Assembly (NCBI GenBank): GCA_032111745.1 | Contig: JAULUH010000531.1 | Location: 1 to 9,686 of the forward strand | Direction: 5' to 3' | DNA from: JAULUH01 sp032111745 | Lineage (GTDB): Bacteria > Chloroflexota > Anaerolineae > JAAEKA01 | DNA: 9,686 nucleotides | Part shown: positions 1 through 5,912 of the stretch, one piece after another | Numbering within the stretch: the first letter of the stretch is position 1 | How the letters are laid out: every line of letters begins with the position of its first letter | Notes under the pieces: generated by a model | The model's input: only the letters and a program-made list of their open reading frames with translations | Database searches by the model: none | Told to the model about the DNA's origin: nothing | Program-made: the position numbers and the translations under genes

Positions 1-13
1 GGGGGAAAGATCC

Positions 14-973
14 ATGCGATTGGGCTTTGCGGTGAAGGTGTGGGGGCGGGCGGGGTTGAAGGATAGCGACAACCGGCGGTGGCAGAACGGGCCGCATCTC
101 AGCGTGAGCCTGGCTTACCTGAGAGACGTTTTCGCGTACCTGGAAGGCAACGGCATCCGCATGTATCGCATGTCGGCGGGGTTGGCCCCGTACCTGACCC
201 ATCCCGACCTGCCGCAGTTCCACGGCCAGCTGGACGAGTGCCAGGTGGAGCTGGCACACGTGGGCCGGCTGGCCCGAGCGAGTGGCATCCGGCTGTCGTT
301 TCACCCGTGCCAGTATGTGGTGCTCAACGCCCTGGATGAGGGACTGGCGGCCCGGGGCATGGCGGAGCTCAAGGCCCTGGTGGAGATCCTGGACCGGATG
401 GGGATGGGACAGGAGGCGGTGGTGGTGGTGCACGTGGGCGGTGTGTATGATGGCCACGAACAGGCCCGGGCGCGGTTCGCCCGGCGCTATGAGAGCCTGC
501 CGGCGAGTGCCCGGCAGCGGCTGGCGCTGGAGAACGACGATACGCGGTTCGGCGTAGCCGACACCTGGTGGATCCACCAGCGCACGGGCATCCGGCTGGT
601 GTTCGACAACCTGCACCACGCCAACAACAACCGGGAGGGCCTGCCCATGCCGGAGGCGCTGGCCCGGTGCCTGGGCACCTGGGCGGGTGACGTGCGGCCG
701 AAGGTGCACTTCAGTACGCCGCGTACGGAGATGCGCGTGGGCGAGCGGAGAGATGTGCTGACCGGACGCCGCGTGGCGGTGGTGCAGGCACCGATATGGA
801 CGCGGCACTCTGATTATGTTAATCCTTTCGAGTTCATTACCTTTATGCGGGCCGCCAGCGCGTTGCGCGCTTTTGACGTGATGGTGGAGGCCAAGGCCAA
901 GGACCTGGCGGTGTTGCGCCTGGCCGCGGACCTGCAGCGCTTTGCGCCGGACCTGGCGGGGATGGTGGACTAG
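14..973 (+). CDS. uvsE: UV damage endonuclease UvsE/UVDE
   Basis: UVDE-family endonuclease of 319 residues. The family nicks DNA immediately 5' of UV photoproducts and other lesions, starting an excision repair route independent of UvrABC; it is a cytosolic TIM-barrel enzyme with a cluster of divalent metals. Seen here: the RMSAGLAPYLTHP block (residues 52-64), SFHPCQYVVLNA (95-106), HVGG (140-143), LENDD (172-176), DNLHH (198-202), KVHFSTP (230-236), HSDY (265-268) and EAKAKD (292-297). By comparison with the Thermus enzyme the likely metal ligands are H97, H140, E173, D198, H201, H232, H265 and E292, and K230 would be the modified lysine. The length is normal for the family. ATG 14 follows GGGGGAAAG at a good distance. 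Oddities: C99 where many relatives have Asp in the HPDQ motif, and a longer-than-usual segment between KVHFSTP and HSDY. The promoter lies outside the window. Confidence 0.93.
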   Translation: MRLGFAVKVWGRAGLKDSDNRRWQNGPHLSVSLAYLRDVFAYLEGNGIRMYRMSAGLAPYLTHPDLPQFHGQLDECQVELAHVGRLARASGIRLSFHPCQYVVLNALDEGLAARGMAELKALVEILDRMGMGQEAVVVVHVGGVYDGHEQARARFARRYESLPASARQRLALENDDTRFGVADTWWIHQRTGIRLVFDNLHHANNNREGLPMPEALARCLGTWAGDVRPKVHFSTPRTEMRVGERRDVLTGRRVAVVQAPIWTRHSDYVNPFEFITFMRAASALRAFDVMVEAKAKDLAVLRLAADLQRFAPDLAGMVD

Positions 974-1002
974 TGCATCGGCATGGAAGATCGCCCGTAA
1001 TT

Positions 1003-1059
1003 CGGAGTCGAGGCTTTAGGCGGGTGGGCGCTGAAGAGCCGGCTAAAGCCTCGACTCCG
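1003..1059. repeat. Perfect 17-bp inverted repeat, long hairpin downstream of uvsE
   Basis: CGGAGTCGAGGCTTTAG at 1003-1019 is the exact reverse complement of CTAAAGCCTCGACTCCG at 1043-1059. After one G:G mismatch the stem continues for three more pairs (1021-1023 with 1039-1041), leaving a loop of about 15 nt. It starts 30 bp after the uvsE stop codon. No T-run follows, so it is not a classical Rho-independent terminator, although it could stabilise the 3' end of the uvsE transcript or slow polymerase. The arm sequence resembles short palindromic repeats I associate with Chloroflexota genomes (recollection, not a search). Confidence 0.9.
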
Positions 1060-1070
1060 CCTGGTGTGAC

Positions 1071-1104
1071 GGGCGCTAAAGACCCGGCTAAAGCCTCGAC
1101 TCCG
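1071..1104 (+). repeat. Direct copy of the right arm of the uvsE-downstream repeat
   Basis: The 34 bp at 1071-1104 repeat 1026-1059 with two mismatches, offset by 45 bp. The last 17 bp (1088-1104) are identical to the right arm at 1043-1059. The left arm at 1003-1019 can therefore pair with either copy, giving two mutually exclusive hairpins. Confidence 0.88.
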
Positions 1105-1114
1105 AACTGCGGAG

Positions 1115-1133
1115 GGCCGGAGGTTTTCTGGCC
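1115..1133 (+). other. Small hairpin upstream of the hypothetical gene
   Basis: GGCCGGA at 1115-1121 can pair with TCTGGCC at 1127-1133 (seven pairs, one of them G:T) around a 5-nt loop. It lies just 5' of the start region of the next gene and has no T-run after it. Its role is unknown; it may simply be GC-rich spacer sequence. Confidence 0.3.
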
Positions 1134-1159
1134 GGGATATGGAGACAGAAGGGGGTAGC

Positions 1160-1951
1160 ATGCAAGCCGATGAGATCGACGACGACCTGGCCCACGATGA
1201 GGTGGATGGCGAGGGATTGCCGGCGCAGGAGGACGACCCGCCGGTGTTGGTGGCGGTATTGAACAGCCAGCGGGACTGGCAGATCGCGCGGGAGGAGGGC
1301 TGGTATCGCATTCCCTTGGGGCAGGTGCCGCGCCGGGTGGCGGCCGATTACCTGGCCTTTTACCAGACCGGGATCTTTGGCGAGGAGGGGCACGCCGTGA
1401 ACTACTATGCGCCGATTCGGGCGTTCCATGTAGCCCGCCGCGCGGAGCTGTTGCCCAAGGAGGCGGACCACCCACGGGCCCAGCATTGGTACTACAAGAT
1501 AGAGATAGGCCCCTTGCAGCGGTTGGACCGGCCTGTGCGCAGCCGGCGCCTGCGCCGCGTGAGCTTCATCCCGACCACCCTGCGCCGTCTGCTGGTAGCG
1601 CAGGAGATCAACGATCTCTGGTGGCGCGACGATGGGCAAGAGCGCCTGAGGCGGGCGTTGTGTGAGGCGGGGCTCCAGGTGGCCTGCGACTACCGGGTAG
1701 GCAACCCACCCGACGACATCTGGGTGGACCTGGCGGTGTTCTGTCGCGATGGCCGGATCGCCGTGCTGGTTGAGGATGTGGCGGGCCCGCGGCCCGAGCT
1801 GCGCGAGGGTAGTGTGGCCAGCTATGCCCTGGCAGCTGCCGGCTGGCATGTGCTGTGTTTTAGCCGGCAGCAGATGGAAGAGGAGTTGCCGAGTTGCGTC
1901 GCGGCGGTCGCGGCGTTGGTGCACCGCCTGGGAGGGCAGCCGGCGCCCTGA
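1160..1951 (+). CDS. Hypothetical protein, possible PUA-like N-domain plus PD-(D/E)XK-like C-domain
   Basis: Unrecognised 263-residue cytosolic protein without signal peptide or membrane segment. Residues 1-26 are acidic and low complexity. Residues 30-150 form a compact domain with the patterns VAVLNSQRDW, GWYRIP, ADYLAFYQTGIFG, NYYAPI and YYKIEIGPLQRL, then SFIPTT; the alternation of 'can it be read as a strand' blocks recalls PUA/EVE-like beta barrels, but I cannot confirm this. Residues 160-257 look like a DUF559/VSR-type nuclease fold: a helix ending ALCEAGLQV, then DIWVDLAVF with D190, IAVLVED with E205 and D206, and GWHVLCFS. A clear catalytic lysine is missing, so activity is uncertain. 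ATG 1160 is preferred because AAGGGGG lies 4 nt upstream; ATG 1139 in the same frame would add seven residues but its nearest GGAGG is about 15 nt away. I recall similar unnamed proteins in Chloroflexota. Real gene: confident; function: open. Confidence 0.8.
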   Translation: MQADEIDDDLAHDEVDGEGLPAQEDDPPVLVAVLNSQRDWQIAREEGWYRIPLGQVPRRVAADYLAFYQTGIFGEEGHAVNYYAPIRAFHVARRAELLPKEADHPRAQHWYYKIEIGPLQRLDRPVRSRRLRRVSFIPTTLRRLLVAQEINDLWWRDDGQERLRRALCEAGLQVACDYRVGNPPDDIWVDLAVFCRDGRIAVLVEDVAGPRPELREGSVASYALAAAGWHVLCFSRQQMEEELPSCVAAVAALVHRLGGQPAP

Positions 1952-1953
1952 GT

Positions 1954-2090
1954 GGCGGAGCAGAGACTTACCGCAAAGGCGCAGAGTGCGCAAAGGGGAC
2001 ACTGGACCGGAGGAGGCGGAGCAGAGGCTTACCGCAAAGGCGCAGAGTGCGCAAAGGGGACACTGGACCGGAGGAGCCGGAACAGAGGAC
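1954..2090 (+). repeat. 61-bp tandem repeat, two full copies plus a stub
   Basis: Copy 1 (1954-2014) and copy 2 (2015-2075) differ by a single base (CAGAGACTT versus CAGAGGCTT). A partial third copy of about 15 bp follows. The core ACCGCAAAGGCGCAGAG, then GCGCAAAGGGGACACTGG, then ACCGGAGGAG is a dispersed intergenic repeat type; another copy lies at 8639-8707. The 61-bp period is not a multiple of three, and the array begins 2 bp after a stop codon, so it is non-coding even though plus-strand frames stay open through it. Confidence 0.93.
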
Positions 2091-2163
2091 GGACGGTGTC
2101 CTGGCCGTAGGCATTGGGCACGTGAGGAAGGGGGAGTGCTTCCGAGAAGCCCGCCGTGATGGT

Positions 2164-2193
2164 TTGCGAGGGGGCCATGGGGTGGCGTACAAT
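2164..2193 (+). promoter_or_regulatory. Predicted sigma70-type promoter of the debranching-enzyme operon
   Basis: TTGCGA at 2164-2169 and TACAAT at 2188-2193 are separated by 18 bp, close to the consensus in a spacer otherwise G-rich. The start of transcription would fall near 2200, about 40 bp upstream of the debranching enzyme ATG. It sits directly after the repeat array. The rest of the 1952-2241 spacer, outside the repeats and this promoter, shows no gene. Confidence 0.5.
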
Positions 2194-2231
2194 GGGGGAC
2201 GTCTGCGAGCTTGGCGGATACCCTGGCGACC

Positions 2232-2238
2232 AGGAGGG
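2232..2238 (+). promoter_or_regulatory. Ribosome binding site that fixes the debranching enzyme start
   Basis: AGGAGGG ends 3 nt before ATG 2242. The frame is open upstream to 1894, across the preceding gene's 3' end and the 61-bp repeats, so this site and the homology starting at residue 2 decide the start. Confidence 0.7.
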
Positions 2239-2241
2239 CTG

Positions 2242-4341
2242 ATGTTGGATTTCGGACGTGACATCTGCAACGTGTTTGGGCAAGCCGGCGCGCGAGAGTG
2301 GCTGGTGACCAATGGCCTGGGCGGCTATGCCATGGGCACGGTGGCCGGCGTGCTGTCCCGCTCCTACCACGGGCTGCTGGTGGCCGCCATGTCCCCACCG
2401 GGCGCGGCTGGCCTGCCCCCGGCGGCCCGCACCCTGCTGCTGGCCAAGCTGGACGAGACCGCCAGCTACGGTGGCCAGGACTACCGCCTATACGCCAACA
2501 GTATCCTGGCCGAGGCTGAGGACGGCGAAGAATCCGTGGAGGTACGCCCCGACGGCTTCGTGCACCTGGAGCGCTTTCACCTGGAGGGCACCACGCCGGT
2601 GTGGACCTGCGCCATGGCAGACGCCGTGCTGCAGAGGCGGGTCTGGATGCAGCAGGGTGCCAACACCACCTACGTGCACTACACCCTGGTGCGGGCCAGT
2701 GGCCCGGTCGGGCTCAGCCTGGAGGCGCTGGTGACCTGCCGCGATCACCACGACGACGTGGCCTATCCGCCCGGCTGGCGCCTGGCGATCGAGCCGGTGG
2801 CGCACGGGCTGCGCATCACCGCTTGCGAGGACATCCCGCCGTTCTACGTGCTGAGCCGGGAGGCCCAGGCGACTCCCCGGCACGAGTGGCGCCAGGGGTA
2901 TTTCCTGGCCGTGGAACACTACCGCGGGCTGAAGGACCGGGCCTCCTACCTGGTGGCGGCGCAGTTGGAGGGGACGCTGTTACCAGGCCAGTCGCTGACC
3001 GTGGTGGCGAGCACGGAGGCCGGCCCCGTACTGGACGGGGCGGCGGCCTATGCCGGACGGCGAGCCTACGAGCGGGAGCTCACCAAGCTGGCGCCGCCGA
3101 TTGGACGTGGCGCAGCTGAGCCGGAGCGGCGAGCCCTGGAGCACCTGGTGTTGGCGGCCGACCAGTTTGTGGTGCGGCGGGAGGTGGCGACCGGAACATG
3201 GCAGCAGGGCGACGACAGGCCAGACCAAAACGAGCAGACCGCAGACGGTGGCGGGCGATCGGTGATCGCCGGGTATCCGTGGTTCGGCGACTGGGGGCGG
3301 GACACGATGATCAGCTTGCCCGGCCTGACGCTGGCGACCGGGCGCTCTGAGCTGGCCCGGCGCATCCTGCTGACCTTTGCGGCCTTCGTGGACCGGGGCA
3401 TGTTGCCCAATCGCTTTCCCGACGCGGGCGAGGAGCCGGAATACAACACCATCGATGCCACGCTGTGGTACGTCGAAGCCATCCGGGCCTACTATGAGGC
3501 GACGAGCGATCGGAACCTCGTGCAGGCGCTGTACCCGGTGCTGCGGGAGATTGTGGACTGGCATCGCCGGGGCACGCGCCACAACATCCGGGTGGACCCG
3601 CTGGATGGCCTGCTCTACGGCGGTGAGGCGGGGGTGCAGCTGACCTGGATGGATGCCAAGGCTGGGGACTGGGTGGTGACGCCGCGCATGGGCAAGCCGG
3701 TGGAAATCAGCGCGCTGTGGTACAACGCGATGCGGGCCATGGCGGATTTCGCCCGGATGCTCCATCAGGAGGGCGATGCGGCAACCTACGCAGCGTTGGC
3801 CGAGCAGACGCGGGCCAGCTTCGACCGGTTCTGGTACGCGGCGGGCGGCTACTGCTACGACGTGCTCCAGGGGCCCGGAGGCGACGACAACAGCCTGCGG
3901 CCGAACCAGCTGTTCGCCGTCTCTTTGCAGCACAGCCTGCTGAACCGGGAGCGACAGCGCCGGGTGGTGGACGTGTGTGCACGCGCCCTGCTGACCTCCC
4001 ATGGCTTGCGCAGCCTGGCCGCGGACCACCCGGAGTACATCGGACACTACGGCGGTGACCGCATCACCCGTGACGCCGCCTATCACCAGGGCACGGTCTG
4101 GGGCTGGCTGATCGGGCCCTTTGTGACGGCCCTCCTGGCCGCGTATGGCGACCCGCAGCTGGCGCGCTCGTTCCTGGTCCCCTTGCTCTACCACCTGGAC
4201 GGCCATGGGATAGGGAGCATGAGCGAGATCTTCGACGGCGATGCTCCGTTCACCCCGCGCGGCTGCATCGCCCAGGCCTGGACGGTGGCCGAGGTACTGC
4301 GGGCCTGGCGCTTGATCGAGGCTTTCGAGCGCAGCACTTGA
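2242..4341 (+). CDS. Glycogen debranching enzyme (amylo-alpha-1,6-glucosidase, archaeal-type GDE)
   Basis: A 699-residue cytosolic enzyme predicted to hydrolyse alpha-1,6 branch points in glycogen-like polymers, acting with phosphorylase or amylases. The N-terminal beta-sandwich (GDE_N type) spans about residues 1-275, with the family opening WLVTNGLGGYAMGT (20-33) and SRSYHGLLVA (39-48). The C-terminal (alpha/alpha)6 barrel runs from about 290 to 699 and carries YPWFGDWGRDTMISLPGL (345-362), NTIDATLWYVEA (402-413), LTWMDAK (467-473) with the probable general acid D471, KPVEISALWYNA (485-496), YHQGTVWGWLIGPF (614-627) and GSMSEIFDG (658-666) with the probable base E662. The length fits the single-activity GDE family, which lacks the eukaryotic transferase domain. 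It is the first gene of a plus-strand operon, with R2lox 26 nt downstream. Nothing is broken. The catalytic assignments follow family knowledge. Confidence 0.92.
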   Translation: MLDFGRDICNVFGQAGAREWLVTNGLGGYAMGTVAGVLSRSYHGLLVAAMSPPGAAGLPPAARTLLLAKLDETASYGGQDYRLYANSILAEAEDGEESVEVRPDGFVHLERFHLEGTTPVWTCAMADAVLQRRVWMQQGANTTYVHYTLVRASGPVGLSLEALVTCRDHHDDVAYPPGWRLAIEPVAHGLRITACEDIPPFYVLSREAQATPRHEWRQGYFLAVEHYRGLKDRASYLVAAQLEGTLLPGQSLTVVASTEAGPVLDGAAAYAGRRAYERELTKLAPPIGRGAAEPERRALEHLVLAADQFVVRREVATGTWQQGDDRPDQNEQTADGGGRSVIAGYPWFGDWGRDTMISLPGLTLATGRSELARRILLTFAAFVDRGMLPNRFPDAGEEPEYNTIDATLWYVEAIRAYYEATSDRNLVQALYPVLREIVDWHRRGTRHNIRVDPLDGLLYGGEAGVQLTWMDAKAGDWVVTPRMGKPVEISALWYNAMRAMADFARMLHQEGDAATYAALAEQTRASFDRFWYAAGGYCYDVLQGPGGDDNSLRPNQLFAVSLQHSLLNRERQRRVVDVCARALLTSHGLRSLAADHPEYIGHYGGDRITRDAAYHQGTVWGWLIGPFVTALLAAYGDPQLARSFLVPLLYHLDGHGIGSMSEIFDGDAPFTPRGCIAQAWTVAEVLRAWRLIEAFERST

Positions 4342-4367
4342 TGCGGACCTGAACGAAGGAGAGCACC

Positions 4368-5267
4368 ATGAGTCACGAGACCTTTGCGACGACCACCCGT
4401 GGCCTGCGCCGCGACCTGCCGCCCATGCGCCTGTTCGAGAAGGCCAAGCGCCTGGGCATCTGGAACCCCAGCGATATCGACTTCAGCCAGGATATCCGGG
4501 ATTGGGAGGGGCTGGCCGCGGATGAAAAGGATATCTTGTTACGGCTGACGGCCCTGTTCCAGGCCGGGGAGGAGGCGGTCACGCTGGATCTGCTGCCGCT
4601 GATCATGGTCGTGGCCCAGGAGGGCCGGCTGGAGGAGGAGATGTTTCTGACCACGTTCCTGTGGGAGGAAGCCAAGCACACGGATTTCTTTGCCCGGTTT
4701 TTGAGCGAGGTGGCCCGGGCGCCGCGGGACCTCAGCCGCTATCACACGGACGGCTATCGCGTCCTGTTCTACCAGGCCCTGCCAGAGGCGTTGGACCGGC
4801 TGCGCGACGACCCGTCGGCAGCGGCCCAGCTGCGGGCGGCGGTGACATACAACATGGTGGTGGAGGGTGTGCTGGCCGAGACCGGCTACCACGCCTATTT
4901 CACGGTGCTGCAGCGCAATGGGCTGCTGCCAGGCCAGGTGCGGGGCATCACCCTGTTGAAACAGGACGAGGCGCGGCATATCGCCTATGGCGTGTACCTG
5001 ATCTCCCGCCTGGTGGCGGAGGACGGCTCGCTGTGGGCGCTGGCGGAAGAGACGATGAACGAGCTACTGCCCATGGCCCTGGACGTCATCGGGGACGTGT
5101 TCAGCCATTACGACCCGGTGCCCTTCGGCCTGCGGTACGAGGACTTCACGGACTACGCCATCAGCCAGTTCCAGAAGCGGATGGACCGCATCGAGAGGGC
5201 GCGCGGTGCGACGCTGGAGGAGATCTATCGCACGACGCTGGCGGTGATCGAGCGCGACGATGCCTGA
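4368..5267 (+). CDS. R2-like ligand-binding oxidase (R2lox), Mn/Fe ferritin-superfamily protein
   Basis: A 299-residue four-helix-bundle protein closely resembling Geobacillus kaustophilus R2lox. Motifs: FQAGEEAVTLDLLP (64-77), LWEEAKHTDFF (98-108), YNMVVEGVLAETGYH (161-175) and LKQDEARHIAYGVY (197-210). Expected metal ligands are E68, E101, H104, E166, E201 and H204, all present. V71 and Y161, which form the tyrosine-valine ether crosslink in R2lox, are also present, and this separates it from class I ribonucleotide reductase R2. R2lox binds a heterodinuclear Mn/Fe site and a long-chain fatty-acid-like ligand; its physiological substrate is unknown. AAGGAG at 4356-4361 precedes the ATG by 6 nt. 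It is the second gene of the operon; its end overlaps the peptidase gene by 8 nt, which suggests translational coupling. It is often annotated as an RNR beta subunit, which would mislead here: no alpha subunit is nearby. Confidence 0.92.
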   Translation: MSHETFATTTRGLRRDLPPMRLFEKAKRLGIWNPSDIDFSQDIRDWEGLAADEKDILLRLTALFQAGEEAVTLDLLPLIMVVAQEGRLEEEMFLTTFLWEEAKHTDFFARFLSEVARAPRDLSRYHTDGYRVLFYQALPEALDRLRDDPSAAAQLRAAVTYNMVVEGVLAETGYHAYFTVLQRNGLLPGQVRGITLLKQDEARHIAYGVYLISRLVAEDGSLWALAEETMNELLPMALDVIGDVFSHYDPVPFGLRYEDFTDYAISQFQKRMDRIERARGATLEEIYRTTLAVIERDDA

Positions 5268-5778
5268 TCGGGAAAGTCCCCCCCGGGATGAGGCTTCCCA
5301 CGCTGTGCGCGGCGATGGGCGGCCTGCGCCGCGGATGCCAGGTGGCACGCTATTGCCGCTGTTGCAGGAGGCATTGGCCCAGGCCGGGCACTTCCGCTGG
5401 CGGCTGCGCGGCCGCAGCATGGAGCCGACATTTCCCCCGGACTGCGAGATCGACATCGTGCCCTTGCCGCCGGCAGGGCCTGACCTGGGCGACGTGCTGG
5501 TCTTTGCCAGCGGCGACACCCTGATCGCCCACCGGCTGGTGCGGCAGAGCCACGGGCACTGGATCACCCATGGAGACGGCAGGCTGGGGCCGGACCCGCC
5601 GTTGCGCGACGAGCAGGTGCTGGGAAAAGTGGCCGCGGCCTATCACGAAGGCCGGTGCATCTGGCCCGGGCCGCAGGAGCGGGCGCAGGCGGCCTGGTGG
5701 GTCACGCGCCACCATATGCTGCGCCCGGTGCGGGCGGGCTGGCGGGCGGCCCGCAGAGTCCGGAGGCCCGGGCCATGA
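5260..5778 (+). CDS. S24/S26-family peptidase, Sec11/SipW-like, without membrane anchor
   Basis: A 172-residue protein with the S26 signal-peptidase core: LRGRSMEPTF (49-58) with nucleophile S53, LGDVLVF (76-82), LIAHRLV (88-94) with H91, and ITHGDGRLGPDPPL (102-115). Having His in the 'HR' box instead of a catalytic lysine is the arrangement of the Sec11/SipW (ER-type) branch. Unlike those enzymes it has no hydrophobic membrane segment at either end; residues 1-28 are hydrophilic and the C-terminus (about 140-170) is Arg-rich. It may thus be a cytosolic or peripheral protease. Its start overlaps the R2lox gene by 8 nt (ATG 5260, R2lox stop 5265-5267) and lacks a good ribosome binding site, consistent with coupling; ATG 5335 is an in-frame alternative that would remove the variable N-terminus. 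The substrate is unknown. Last gene of the operon; no terminator hairpin seen after it. Confidence 0.8.
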   Translation: MPDRESPPRDEASHAVRGDGRPAPRMPGGTLLPLLQEALAQAGHFRWRLRGRSMEPTFPPDCEIDIVPLPPAGPDLGDVLVFASGDTLIAHRLVRQSHGHWITHGDGRLGPDPPLRDEQVLGKVAAAYHEGRCIWPGPQERAQAAWWVTRHHMLRPVRAGWRAARRVRRPGP

Positions 5779-5878
5779 CCTTCTCCAAGGCGGGCCAGGC
5801 GGCGGGCTCGTCCTCGGCGTGGCCGCTGAACGCTTCCTTCAGCCTGGCCTCATCCTCGGCGCTCAAGCTGGTGCGCAA
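5702..5878 (-). other. Protein-like minus-strand frame between convergent genes, possible remnant
   Basis: The minus strand after ppk2 has a frame reading LSAEDEARLKEAF, then AEDEPAAWPALEKVMARASGL, with helix-like, charged composition and nearly all codons ending in G or C. No ATG or GTG begins it; only TTG codons at 5878 and 5866 are available, without a clear ribosome binding site, and the frame overlaps the peptidase gene's 3' end by 77 bp. It could be the remnant of a lost gene, a C-terminal extension of PPK2 reached by a frameshift (the frame is continuous with a shifted ppk2 frame), or chance. Function unknown. Confidence 0.25.
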
Positions 5879-5912
5879 GACGGTCGGGCGGCAGCGCAAG
5901 GGCGGGCCGCTT

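Noticed and set aside
1003..1059. Rho-independent terminator of uvsE
   Set aside because: The stem is strong, but no T-run follows either right arm.
1954..2090. CRISPR array
   Set aside because: The repeats are 61 bp with no variable spacers between them, and no cas gene is present.
1894..2241. Extended N-terminus of the debranching enzyme beginning at 1894
   Set aside because: These 116 codons run through the end of the preceding gene and the 61-bp repeats. The ribosome binding site at 2232-2238 and the family homology place the start at 2242.
1088..2398. Minus-strand open frame of 436 codons opposite the hypothetical gene and the repeat array
   Set aside because: Its 'LCALCAFAV' segments are just translated intergenic repeats, and the rest mirrors the plus-strand gene; no motif is recognisable.
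2980..4206. Minus-strand 408-codon frame opposite the debranching enzyme
   Set aside because: Shadow of a strongly supported plus-strand gene; no motifs.
4368..5267. Class I ribonucleotide reductase beta subunit
   Set aside because: V71 and Y161 and the overall sequence match R2lox, and there is no NrdA/NrdE gene in the neighbourhood.
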